This document shows, one piece after another, positions 32,917 through 40,902 of a stretch of DNA of 64,000 nt. The stretch comes from Balneola sp. MJW-20 (GTDB lineage Bacteria > Bacteroidota > Rhodothermia > Balneolales > Balneolaceae), in NCBI RefSeq assembly GCF_040811775.1, contig NZ_JBFNXW010000001.1:434001-498000 (forward strand), read 5' to 3'. Position 1 is the first letter of the stretch, and each line of letters opens with the position of its first letter. Made by a program: the position numbers and the translations under genes. The notes beneath the pieces are model-generated. The model was given only the letters and a program-made list of their open reading frames with translations. It did no database searches and was not told where the DNA came from.

Positions 32917-35187
32917 ATGAAACGATCTACTACCCTGATCGGTGGTTTAATAATTGCTGTAGCAATTACCGCCTGTGAGGTGCCTAAATCACCGGATTTT
33001 ACTACTTCACAGAAAATTGAAGCACCGATCCTTTTGAACAAGACCTATCAGATGATAGGCAGCGGTCAAAATGTATTTATTGACACGACCAAATCAGATT
33101 TTGATTCTCTGTTTACCTTTGATGGTGATAACTTTATTACCATAGCTAAAGATGAGCAGTTTGATTTTGGTAACCTTGATGACGCAATTCCGACAGTGTC
33201 AGTAAGTCCAACCACTTTTAATGCTGAAGTAGGAAGTCTGGAAATAGGTTCCTTCTCATCAGCCTCAGGAAATCTTGGAGAGGCTTCTTTTGCAGATCTG
33301 ACCGGAATTGGCGCATCTCCTAACCAGGGAGACCCGGTACCACCACAAACGGTAAGTCCCCAAATTACTATTGATCTGAATACAGACCGGTTTGAAAGTG
33401 CTGATTTCAGCAGTGGTGCCCTTGAGATCAGACTGACCAACAATCTGGGTTTTAATCTGGATGATATCACAGTCACATTAGTTTCATCTCCGGCTGGTGG
33501 TCCAGATACAGATATTGCCACCGATGCCACTCCTTTCCTTGCAGATGGGTCTGAAGGAGTAGTTGTACTTGATCTGGCTGGGCAGACCGTAGCCAATCCT
33601 CAGGTAAGGGTATCTATTAACTGGACTTCTCCTGCAGGGTCACCGCAGACTTTTCAACGAAGTCCGCAATCACTTGTGGTTAACAACGCGGAAGGGGTAG
33701 GTTTGACCGCATCATCCATTACAGCAGCGCTGGATCCTCAAAGTTTTAACTCAAGCGGTAATTCATCTTTTAGTAATTCAGAATTTTCGTTTACAGCAGC
33801 CGACCATTATGTAGAAGTATCATCAGGGCAGCTGCTTCTTCAGAATATTGTAAATCAGATGGGTGTTGGAGTAGAGGTTCTTGAGATCTCATTTCCAGGT
33901 ATACTGGCACCGCCGTATGATCCGTCCGACTCACTGGTAGTTTCATTCTCCGGTGCTAATGCTATTGCTGCAAATTCTGTGAATCCCGGAACTGCTATAG
34001 ACCTGGGTGCTTATAGAATTTATGCCCAGGGAGATCAGATCCAGTATAATATCAATGCAATTACGGAAGACACTCAAAATTCTTTAGTGACCATAACCGA
34101 AACAGATCAGGTGTCTGCTGATATCGGAGTGGTGAATCTGGAGATCTCCTTTGCCCGAGGCATCGTAGAAGCTCAGAATGTACTGCTGGGAGATGATGAC
34201 CCATCGAACGGTGTGGATGTTCTGGACCTGTTTAATGACCTGGAAAGTCAGTTGACTGAAATAGACGGACTTGCAGATTTTTCCAGCAAGATTGATGGAT
34301 TTGAATTTAACAATCCTTCCATTAGCTTTAATTATTCCACTAATATCGGGGTCAGTACAACGGTTTACGGGGTGATTTGGGGACGGAATGCCAACAACGA
34401 GAGCCTGTTCCTGACCGGTGACCTGGGTTCACCTTTTGAGGTAACTGCGTCAGATCCGGTAACTGGGCTTACAGCTAACGGATCCGATATACAGCCTTTA
34501 AATCTTATCAAATTCGATGTTCAGTCAGCCACAGATGAGAACAATACATCAACGGCCAGTGTAACTTTTGATACTGATAATACAAACGTAGCAGAATTTT
34601 TGAACAACTTACCGAATGAGATACGATTTATTGGTAAAGCATTGATCAATGAGAACGGAGAAGAAGGCTTCATACAGTCTCCGGTGGAATTCGATCCTAC
34701 AATAAGTGTTCAAATACCTCTAGCATTCAGTACTCCGGATGCAGCAACCTTTTCGGATACTACGGAGGATAACCGATCATCTTTTGAAGACCTGCCATCT
34801 GTAGAGAAGGATGATGATTATGTGATCAAGGAAGGCAGTATTATACTGGACTACCAAAATGGTCTTCCGTTAGCTTTGGATATCAGCATTAATCTGCTGG
34901 ACGAGAATTATAATTTAATCACAAGTATTCCTGATGGAGTCAACGGTATTCAATTTGGTCCTGCAGGAGTTGATGCTAATAATTTCGCATCCGGCACTTT
35001 TAACGATCAGTTGCAGATCTCTCTTTCTGAGTCACAGCTTCAGCAATTATACAAGACCGTCTTTATTGAACTGAATGCAACCGTGATCACAAATAATAAC
35101 AGTGAGGTAAGGATCCGAACCTCAGACAGCGTAAGTATCAGTGCCCGCGCTGAACTGGTTGTAGAAAACGAAGTTAAGGGGAACTGA
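32917..35187 (+). CDS. Large lipoprotein of unknown function
   Basis: A 756-residue exported lipoprotein: signal peptide MKRSTTLIGGLIIAVAITAC with lipobox Cys20. The mature part is Asn/Ser/Thr/Asp rich and appears to be all beta strand, with many short alternating hydrophobic stretches and few Lys. I do not recognise a catalytic motif or a repeat family. The composition suggests a surface or outer-membrane-associated lipoprotein. It is followed 2 bases later, behind a good AAGGGG ribosome site, by a DUF5723-type outer-membrane protein gene, so the two are very likely made together and may act together. Confidence 0.8.
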   Translation: MKRSTTLIGGLIIAVAITACEVPKSPDFTTSQKIEAPILLNKTYQMIGSGQNVFIDTTKSDFDSLFTFDGDNFITIAKDEQFDFGNLDDAIPTVSVSPTTFNAEVGSLEIGSFSSASGNLGEASFADLTGIGASPNQGDPVPPQTVSPQITIDLNTDRFESADFSSGALEIRLTNNLGFNLDDITVTLVSSPAGGPDTDIATDATPFLADGSEGVVVLDLAGQTVANPQVRVSINWTSPAGSPQTFQRSPQSLVVNNAEGVGLTASSITAALDPQSFNSSGNSSFSNSEFSFTAADHYVEVSSGQLLLQNIVNQMGVGVEVLEISFPGILAPPYDPSDSLVVSFSGANAIAANSVNPGTAIDLGAYRIYAQGDQIQYNINAITEDTQNSLVTITETDQVSADIGVVNLEISFARGIVEAQNVLLGDDDPSNGVDVLDLFNDLESQLTEIDGLADFSSKIDGFEFNNPSISFNYSTNIGVSTTVYGVIWGRNANNESLFLTGDLGSPFEVTASDPVTGLTANGSDIQPLNLIKFDVQSATDENNTSTASVTFDTDNTNVAEFLNNLPNEIRFIGKALINENGEEGFIQSPVEFDPTISVQIPLAFSTPDAATFSDTTEDNRSSFEDLPSVEKDDDYVIKEGSIILDYQNGLPLALDISINLLDENYNLITSIPDGVNGIQFGPAGVDANNFASGTFNDQLQISLSESQLQQLYKTVFIELNATVITNNNSEVRIRTSDSVSISARAELVVENEVKGN

Positions 35188-35189
35188 CA

Positions 35190-36692
35190 ATGAGAAAGGC
35201 AGAAAACAATATCATGAAAATAGTACTACTGGGCATTGTGAGCCTGTTTAGTGTAGCGTCTATGGCTCAGTCCAGACACTATAATTCTATGACCCTTGGA
35301 ATGGGGGGCGGTGGAACCGCTTATGTTGACGGATTCCATGCTAATTTTATCAATCCTGCAAACCTTGCCGTCAATAATTACCATAATAGTACTTCAATCG
35401 GACTTAGTGGTATCGGAATAAAGGCTGGCGGGACTTTAGCAAAGATTGGAGTATACAATGATTACCTGACGTCGGGAAATGTGATCAACGGTCAACTCAG
35501 AGAAGATTTCATCGATGACTGGTTCGGATCCGGAAATAATACGCTGGATATGAATACCACGGTAAATTTTGTACCCATTGGATTTTCACATCAAACCAGC
35601 CGTCAGGCATTCAGTCTTGCCGTAAGAGGCAGGGTAACAGCAGAATCCTCAATTAACAGAGGTGCTGCAGAATTATATTTTTATGGACTGGATAGTCAGC
35701 AATTTGGGGATCCGGTTTCTGTGAATTTCAGCAATGATATGGTTGCATTTACCGAGGTTTCTCTGGGTTATGCAAGGCATATTATGACCATCCCTGATCT
35801 AATTATCGCTGAAGATGTGAAATTATATGCAGGTATTGCTCCTAAACTATTGATGGGATTTTATGCAGCTAATGCACGCTTTAATTCCACCCTTCAGGTA
35901 GGTGATCAGCCGGGTGGCTTTACCGTGACGAATACTTTTAACTATCAGTTGAATACAATTGGTGAACTTTCACGTCAGCTTCAGGAATATAAAAGACAAA
36001 ACGATCTGGATGATAGTGTTGTCTTAGATGATGTTGTTACCTATGAAGGTGATGACCTGGGTGAGATACAGGCTACCGGTTTTGGTGTTGACCTTGGAGC
36101 AACGGTAGAAATGGATGTAAGCCGCTGGCCTGTACCGCTGTTCGTTGATGCGAAAAAGACACTGCGGGTGTCTATGGCTCTGACTGATCTTGGGTCATTA
36201 AATTTCGATAATGATGCCTCAAGGATCTTTGCAGATGGAGAATTCAGTTATCAGGGTGCTGTAGGTCAGGAAGATGCTGGAGACTTTTTTGATAATCTTG
36301 GAGATAGTCTGCAGAATGATGTGTATGGAGACTTTAATACGGAAGGAACCGATGGAATCAGATATAACCTCCCGGGTATGTACAACTTCGGAGCTTCTCT
36401 CGAGATGGGACGATTACTGGCAGCCGTGGATTATGGTTTTGGGTTTAATAACAATGGAGTGAACAGCCGCAGATCTACACTGAACCTGGGACTTCAGTAC
36501 CGCTTATTCCGTTTTCTTCCTCTAAGAGTTGGAATGAGATCCGGAGGATTTTCTTCAGCGGCTTATACTGCCGGATTCGGTCTTGATTTTAACTTCATCG
36601 AATTTAGTGTTGCCGCAAGTGCGACTGGAAATTCTTCGAGAAACGGCGGTTCAAATGCAGTAGCCTGGAGCGGATTTATTATTCGTTTCTGA
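35190..36692 (+). CDS. DUF5723-type outer-membrane beta-barrel protein
   Basis: A 500-residue outer-membrane protein. The signal peptide lies within the first 27 residues (MKIVLLGIVSLFSVASMAQS after an 8-residue extension); AAGGGG eight bases before ATG 35190 supports the longer start over ATG 35214. The mature N-terminus SMTLGMGGGGTAYVDGFHA...INPANLAV is the hallmark of Bacteroidota DUF5723/PorV-like barrels. The C-terminal half shows alternating strand patterns and ends in FSVAASATG...WSGFIIRF, with a terminal aromatic residue as in barrel proteins. It forms a pair with the lipoprotein upstream. The function is unknown. Confidence 0.8.
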   Translation: MRKAENNIMKIVLLGIVSLFSVASMAQSRHYNSMTLGMGGGGTAYVDGFHANFINPANLAVNNYHNSTSIGLSGIGIKAGGTLAKIGVYNDYLTSGNVINGQLREDFIDDWFGSGNNTLDMNTTVNFVPIGFSHQTSRQAFSLAVRGRVTAESSINRGAAELYFYGLDSQQFGDPVSVNFSNDMVAFTEVSLGYARHIMTIPDLIIAEDVKLYAGIAPKLLMGFYAANARFNSTLQVGDQPGGFTVTNTFNYQLNTIGELSRQLQEYKRQNDLDDSVVLDDVVTYEGDDLGEIQATGFGVDLGATVEMDVSRWPVPLFVDAKKTLRVSMALTDLGSLNFDNDASRIFADGEFSYQGAVGQEDAGDFFDNLGDSLQNDVYGDFNTEGTDGIRYNLPGMYNFGASLEMGRLLAAVDYGFGFNNNGVNSRRSTLNLGLQYRLFRFLPLRVGMRSGGFSSAAYTAGFGLDFNFIEFSVAASATGNSSRNGGSNAVAWSGFIIRF

Positions 36693-36719
36693 TAAGCACA
36701 TACTGAATTAATTATTTAC

Positions 36720-36765
36720 AAAGCTCGTTGAGTAGGTCAGATAAACTGACTATTCAATGAGCTTT
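36720..36765 (+). other. Long hairpin that contains the start codon of the next gene
   Basis: Arms 36720-36740 and 36746-36765 pair over 20 base pairs with one bulged G and two GU pairs around the loop ATAAA. The ATG of the small membrane protein gene (36757-36759) lies inside the 3' arm. No T-run follows in either direction, so it is a poor terminator; it could limit translation initiation of the small gene or act as a 3' stabiliser of the upstream message. Confidence 0.55.
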
Positions 36766-37059
36766 GCTATTTACGAGATCCTAGGATTTGTGCTTGCTTT
36801 GCCACTAAGCTATGCAATGGCTTATCTTGCCAGAAAATATTCTAAACAGACCTATAAAGATGAGATGGATCGTCTGTTTTCCGCGTATTGGTCCGGTAAA
36901 GAAGAGGATGCAATGTATGCCTGGCTGAGGGTCCGTCAGTTACTGAGTAGCCGCAGGGACGAAAAGAAGATCCGGTATATCGATAAGAAGATCTCCGAGT
37001 TAAACAAAAATGAGATCTATGGTTCCTCATCAGTAAATGAGAAGGGAGAAGTAGTTTAG
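36757..37059 (+). CDS. Small membrane-anchored protein of unknown function
   Basis: 100 residues with one N-terminal hydrophobic helix (YEILGFVLALPLSYAMAYL), then a strongly charged helical part (KEEDAMYAWLRVRQLLSSRRDEKKIRYIDKKI is mostly Arg/Lys/Glu/Asp). No family is recognised. Amino-acid composition looks like a real protein, but the start codon is buried in a hairpin and no Shine-Dalgarno is visible. The stop lies 2 bases from the end of the converging flavoprotein gene. It could be a small membrane adaptor; this is a guess. Confidence 0.55.
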   Translation: MSFAIYEILGFVLALPLSYAMAYLARKYSKQTYKDEMDRLFSAYWSGKEEDAMYAWLRVRQLLSSRRDEKKIRYIDKKISELNKNEIYGSSSVNEKGEVV

Positions 37060-37061
37060 CA

Positions 37062-38153
37062 TTATTTGCTGATCCGGCTGATAGAGATCTCATCCGGAAG
37101 AGGGCCATCTTCTAAAATATGTTTGGCCAGAAGATCTCCCAGATAAGCTGAATAAAGCATCCCTTTTGATCCCAGTCCGGCAAATACATACAGATTGGGA
37201 TGTTCGGGATGTTCGCCCAAAATAGGTTTCCGGTTAGGAGTTGAAGCTCTGACTCCGGCCCACTGGCCGATCAGTTCTCCGCTTTCGATCAGATCAGGAA
37301 CTACTTTTTTCATTCTTTCTTTCAGATAGCGGATCCCGTAGTCATCTGGCTCAGTATGATCGAATTTATGCTCGTAAGTACTGCCTACCGTAAATTCATT
37401 TTCATTCAGGCTTCCCAGGTAACCCAAAGCAGATATTGAACAGGGGTAAGGAAATGCATAGTCTGTTCGAAACCTTGCAACCTGACCTTTTACAGAATGA
37501 ATCGGAAGCCAGTCCCAGTAAGATACCCGTTTCGTTAGATGTCCGGCAGCATATATAACGGACTCACAATTGACAGAATGATCTGCAGTCCGGATCACCC
37601 AGGATCCGTCTTCCCGCTCCACTACCGGCTCGGATCCAATTAGGATCTTTAAACCCCGTTCCTGTAAACGAACTGCTTTATGTTCCAGATACCCGGCAAT
37701 ATCTACTGTCAAGCCAATGGGTAACCAAACACCACCATTAGTGACATTCAGTCCTTTATAAGAGTCATGAATTTTTTCCTGACTTATCCACTCAGCCCAG
37801 TCTTCGGGCCAGTTACTTTCCAGCGTATTTTCCTGCATTCGATCAGCGATCTTATTCGTCAGTGCCGGGCGAAGCACTCCATTCTCGCGAAAAATGGATC
37901 TACCTGAACCGGCCGAAACCTTTTTCAGATCATTATACACTGCCTTGTAGCAATCTTCTGCTCTCCAGCTTTTAGTAGCATAGCGCCCCGTGGCAGGATT
38001 AACCAATCCAAGGGGTGTGCCGGATGCCCCCGATGCGATAGACTCCTTTTCAATTAAACATACACTTCGTTCCGCACCGAGCAGGGAAGAGGCTGCTGCC
38101 AGTCCGGCCAGGCCTCCACCAATTACAACATGATCGAAATAATATTGACTCAT
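37062..38153 (-). CDS. FAD-dependent oxidoreductase, DAO/MnmC C-domain-like
   Basis: A 363-residue flavoprotein of the D-amino-acid oxidase (DAO) family. The FAD dinucleotide loop is VVIGGGLAGLAAASSL (residues 9-24), followed by LIEKESIASGASG. The C-terminal line GVRASTPNRKPILGEHPEHP...VFAGLGSKGMLYS closely recalls the FAD domain of the tRNA-modifying enzyme MnmC (GLGSRG...). It might therefore be a stand-alone MnmC2-like demodifying enzyme acting on cmnm5U in tRNA, or an amine oxidase such as a glycine oxidase. It is last in a pncB-pncA-flavoprotein operon, one base after the pncA stop. Confidence 0.8.
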   Translation of the reverse strand: MSQYYFDHVVIGGGLAGLAAASSLLGAERSVCLIEKESIASGASGTPLGLVNPATGRYATKSWRAEDCYKAVYNDLKKVSAGSGRSIFRENGVLRPALTNKIADRMQENTLESNWPEDWAEWISQEKIHDSYKGLNVTNGGVWLPIGLTVDIAGYLEHKAVRLQERGLKILIGSEPVVEREDGSWVIRTADHSVNCESVIYAAGHLTKRVSYWDWLPIHSVKGQVARFRTDYAFPYPCSISALGYLGSLNENEFTVGSTYEHKFDHTEPDDYGIRYLKERMKKVVPDLIESGELIGQWAGVRASTPNRKPILGEHPEHPNLYVFAGLGSKGMLYSAYLGDLLAKHILEDGPLPDEISISRISK

Positions 38154-38154
38154 A

Positions 38155-38769
38155 TTATTGCACTATCTCGTCTGATCGAAGAAAATGTATTCCGGCCTCA
38201 TTCATTTCAGTCATAGCTTGCTCAACAGAGTTATCCAAATCTATACCTTTGATCGCATCAATGATCAGGTGGGTCTTAAAGCCCTCCTTCAGTGCGTCGA
38301 TAGCTGACCATTTTACACAGAAGTCGGTGGCTAGTCCACATATATGTAATTCATCCACATTTCGGTCGATCAGGTAGCCCTTCAGCCCGGTGCGGGTGGA
38401 ATGATCATTTTCGAAGAAGGCGGAATAACTATCAATATTCGGTCGGTAACCTTTTCTGACGATCATATCAGCATGATCTGTGTTCAATTCAGGATGAAAT
38501 TCTGCTCCTTTGCTACCCTGAATACAATGATCAGGCCATAAGATCTGCTCTCCGTATTCGGCATTGATTGTTTGATATGCTTCTTTATTATCGTGATTGG
38601 AGGCAAAAGAGAAATGCTCATCAGGGTGCCAGTCCTGAGTATAAACCACACAATCAAAGGCATTAGCTAGGAGGTTAACAGCAGGGATGATCTGGTCACC
38701 TTCTTCAACTGCCAGAGCACCACCGGGGCAAAAATCATTCTGTATATCAACGACTATTAATGCTTTCAT
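38155..38769 (-). CDS. pncA: Nicotinamidase
   Basis: Hydrolyses nicotinamide to nicotinate in NAD salvage (also acts on pyrazinamide). 204 residues. The isochorismatase-like triad is visible: Asp8 in VVDIQNDFCPGG, Lys in IVRKGY, and Cys in CGLATDFCVKWSA; the metal-site DWHPDEHFSFA also matches. It overlaps pncB by 4 bases (38766-38769) and is followed one base later by a flavoprotein gene. With PncB it forms the Preiss-Handler salvage branch in one operon. Confidence 0.95.
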   Translation of the reverse strand: MKALIVVDIQNDFCPGGALAVEEGDQIIPAVNLLANAFDCVVYTQDWHPDEHFSFASNHDNKEAYQTINAEYGEQILWPDHCIQGSKGAEFHPELNTDHADMIVRKGYRPNIDSYSAFFENDHSTRTGLKGYLIDRNVDELHICGLATDFCVKWSAIDALKEGFKTHLIIDAIKGIDLDNSVEQAMTEMNEAGIHFLRSDEIVQ

Positions 38770-40178
38770 TGGTTCTTTTGGTTAATTAATTCATCCCGGA
38801 GACTCATCAAACCTCCGGTGATCCCTACCTTGTAAACATGGGGATTTGCAAATCGTTTATGCTCAGGCTGCAGACGTTTCAGTTGTTCGGCTGCAAAGCG
38901 AGCTGCTTCATTGGGAGCAGAAGCTTCAATAAGAGTCTTGCCTTCATCGATCACACAGTGAAGCAATTCTTTGATATAATAGCCGCTTAAATTGGTTTTT
39001 TTATTGGAGAAATAGGGGTGGAATATCAGATCAGTATCTTTTTCACCTTCTAAGCCGATCACATCCGCATAAAAGGATCCGTCTTCATTATAAGCTCTGA
39101 GCACTTTTTTGATACCGGGTAGAGTAATCTTTTCGATATTCTCCGATATTTTGAGAGTCGGTTTTTTACCAAATGAACTCAGTTTATAAACTCCGTCGAG
39201 TGCTGGATCATCATGTGCCGTTACCAGTTTAGTACCAACCCCAAAAAGATCGATAGGAGCACCCTGATCCAGTAAACTTTTTATGAGATGCTCGTCCAGC
39301 TGATTCGATACTGCGATCTTTACATATTCGAGCCCTGCTTCGTCCAGTAACTTTCGGCTATTCCGTGCAAAGTAAGCCAGGTCTCCGCTGTCCAGACGAA
39401 TGGCTTTTAATTGATGTCCCTTAGCCTCCAGCTCTTTAGCTACCCTGATCGCATTGGGAACTCCGGATTCAAGTGTATTATATGTGTCAACCAGTAAGGT
39501 TGTGTTGTCCGGATAATGTTCTGCATAGGCTTTAAATGCATCGTATTCACTTTCAAATGATTGAATCCATGAATGAGCCATGGTTCCGCTTACAGGAAGG
39601 TTGTAGGTGTGGGATGCCCATACATTTGAGGATGCCCGGACGCCTCCAATGACAGCTGCTTTACTGGCCTGGATTCCTCCCAGCCCCTGTGATCTTCTGA
39701 GCCCGAAGTCCAGAACGGATCTGCCTTCAGCGGCCTGGACCATTCTGGAGGCCTTAGTGGCTATCAGGGATTCGAAATTGACAATATTAAGTAAGAGAGT
39801 TTCCAGGATCTGACATTCAAGAATATTGCCTTCAACTCGTATCAGGGGCACTCCGGGAAATACAACTTCTCCTTCTTTGACGGAATACAGGGAACCGGTA
39901 AATTTGAAGTTCTTCAGGTAGGTTAAAAATTCATCCCGGAATCCGACCTTTTTAAGGTATTCGATCTCCTGTACTCCAAAAGTAAAATCTTCAAGGAGTG
40001 CCTGAAGATCACTTAAGCCGGCAAAAATTACATATCCGCCTTCAAATGGTAGAGAGCGAAAGAAATAATCGAATGATGCAGGCGTCTCATGGCGTCCTGA
40101 GAGAAAATACCCCTGAGCCATGGTAAGTTCATAAAAGTCGGTATAAAGGGCGGTCTTACCCGGAATAAGTGGATTCAC
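38766..40178 (-). CDS. pncB: Nicotinate phosphoribosyltransferase
   Basis: Makes nicotinate mononucleotide from nicotinate and PRPP with ATP hydrolysis. 470 residues, in the range of the bacterial family. Conserved stretches are LYTDFYELTMAQGYF (residues about 11-25), FDYFFRSLPFEGGY, the substrate region DFGLRRSQG and GTMAHSWIQSF, and AIRLDSGDLAYFA. First gene of the pncB-pncA-flavoprotein operon, with a nested inverted repeat 14-50 bases upstream. The product feeds NadD, not in the window. Confidence 0.96.
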   Translation of the reverse strand: MNPLIPGKTALYTDFYELTMAQGYFLSGRHETPASFDYFFRSLPFEGGYVIFAGLSDLQALLEDFTFGVQEIEYLKKVGFRDEFLTYLKNFKFTGSLYSVKEGEVVFPGVPLIRVEGNILECQILETLLLNIVNFESLIATKASRMVQAAEGRSVLDFGLRRSQGLGGIQASKAAVIGGVRASSNVWASHTYNLPVSGTMAHSWIQSFESEYDAFKAYAEHYPDNTTLLVDTYNTLESGVPNAIRVAKELEAKGHQLKAIRLDSGDLAYFARNSRKLLDEAGLEYVKIAVSNQLDEHLIKSLLDQGAPIDLFGVGTKLVTAHDDPALDGVYKLSSFGKKPTLKISENIEKITLPGIKKVLRAYNEDGSFYADVIGLEGEKDTDLIFHPYFSNKKTNLSGYYIKELLHCVIDEGKTLIEASAPNEAARFAAEQLKRLQPEHKRFANPHVYKVGITGGLMSLRDELINQKNQ

Positions 40179-40191
40179 AGCTGAGTCCTGT

Positions 40192-40228
40192 TTTATCTCG
40201 TTTGTTTGGTAAACAAGTTAGAGATAAA
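40192..40228 (-). promoter_or_regulatory. Nested inverted repeat upstream of pncB
   Basis: TTTATCTC (40192-40199) pairs with GAGATAAA (40221-40228), and inside it TTGTTT (40202-40207) pairs with AAACAA (40211-40216). The gap between the LpoB-like gene and pncB is only 86 bases. No T-run follows on the minus strand, so it is not a normal terminator; a regulator-binding site or leader hairpin controlling NAD salvage is more likely. I could not match it to a known NAD regulator motif with confidence. Confidence 0.5.
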
Positions 40229-40264
40229 TAGGTTCACTTTTTATTCGGAATCTACGGGTACAAT

Positions 40265-40876
40265 TTAAGGATATCCGCGGTAATTACGTCTTTCAACCAG
40301 TTTTTTGATCTTCTCATTACCGATCCAAACTTTTGCATTGGTCTCAACATTGATGAGTTCCATATTGATCGTATAAAAAATGGCAACAGTTCTTTCGTCC
40401 GCACTTTCATCTACTACCGAACTGATATTTCCGATCATCATAAAATCAGCGCCCAGTTCCTGCGCCATTCTTTTGGTCGATTCATAAGAGGCATTGGTCT
40501 GTTGGTCCACTCTTTCCTCACGGATCTCCTGGCGCTCATCCCGGCTTGCTACCACAGTGACGGAGCCTGAGTTTACGAATGCTCTTTCGATTTCCTTGGT
40601 GAATACTTCGGTATCGATGTGTTCCATACTCTCATTTCGTACGGTTCCTACAATTACAACCGGGTTTCTTGAGTTATTACGGCTGAACTGATTTAACCAT
40701 GGTTTGGTCATGGAATCATTGATCATTTTTTCGGATACCATTCGGGCATCAGTATCATTCCAGCGACCGGAAAGATCGGTGGTGGTTGTTGGGTCAATCC
40801 GGCTGACCTTATTAGATGGTCTGCATCCTGTCACCATAAGCCCGGTAATAAGGGCGAAAGTTAATAGATATTTCAT
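40265..40876 (-). CDS. lpoB: LpoB-like penicillin-binding-protein activator lipoprotein
   Basis: Outer-membrane lipoprotein related to LpoB, which in E. coli reaches through the peptidoglycan to stimulate PBP1b. 203 residues: signal peptide with lipobox LMVTGC (Cys18), then a short disordered linker and the LpoB/TolB-N-like fold with the family line TDLSGRWNDTDARMVSEKMI near residue 38 and DFMMIGNISSVVDE near 145. The linker is short, so the reach differs from E. coli. It follows a COG3014-like lipoprotein gene (26-base gap), a pairing also seen with LpoB in other bacteria to my knowledge. Confidence 0.9.
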   Translation of the reverse strand: MKYLLTFALITGLMVTGCRPSNKVSRIDPTTTTDLSGRWNDTDARMVSEKMINDSMTKPWLNQFSRNNSRNPVVIVGTVRNESMEHIDTEVFTKEIERAFVNSGSVTVVASRDERQEIREERVDQQTNASYESTKRMAQELGADFMMIGNISSVVDESADERTVAIFYTINMELINVETNAKVWIGNEKIKKLVERRNYRGYP

Positions 40877-40902
40877 AGCATTTGAGTTGTTAGGTTCGAT
40901 TG

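Noticed and set aside
36757..37059. Treating the 100-residue small ORF as spurious
   Set aside because: Its composition (one hydrophobic helix plus a charged helical tail) looks like a real protein and the opposite strand has no gene there, so it is kept with modest confidence.
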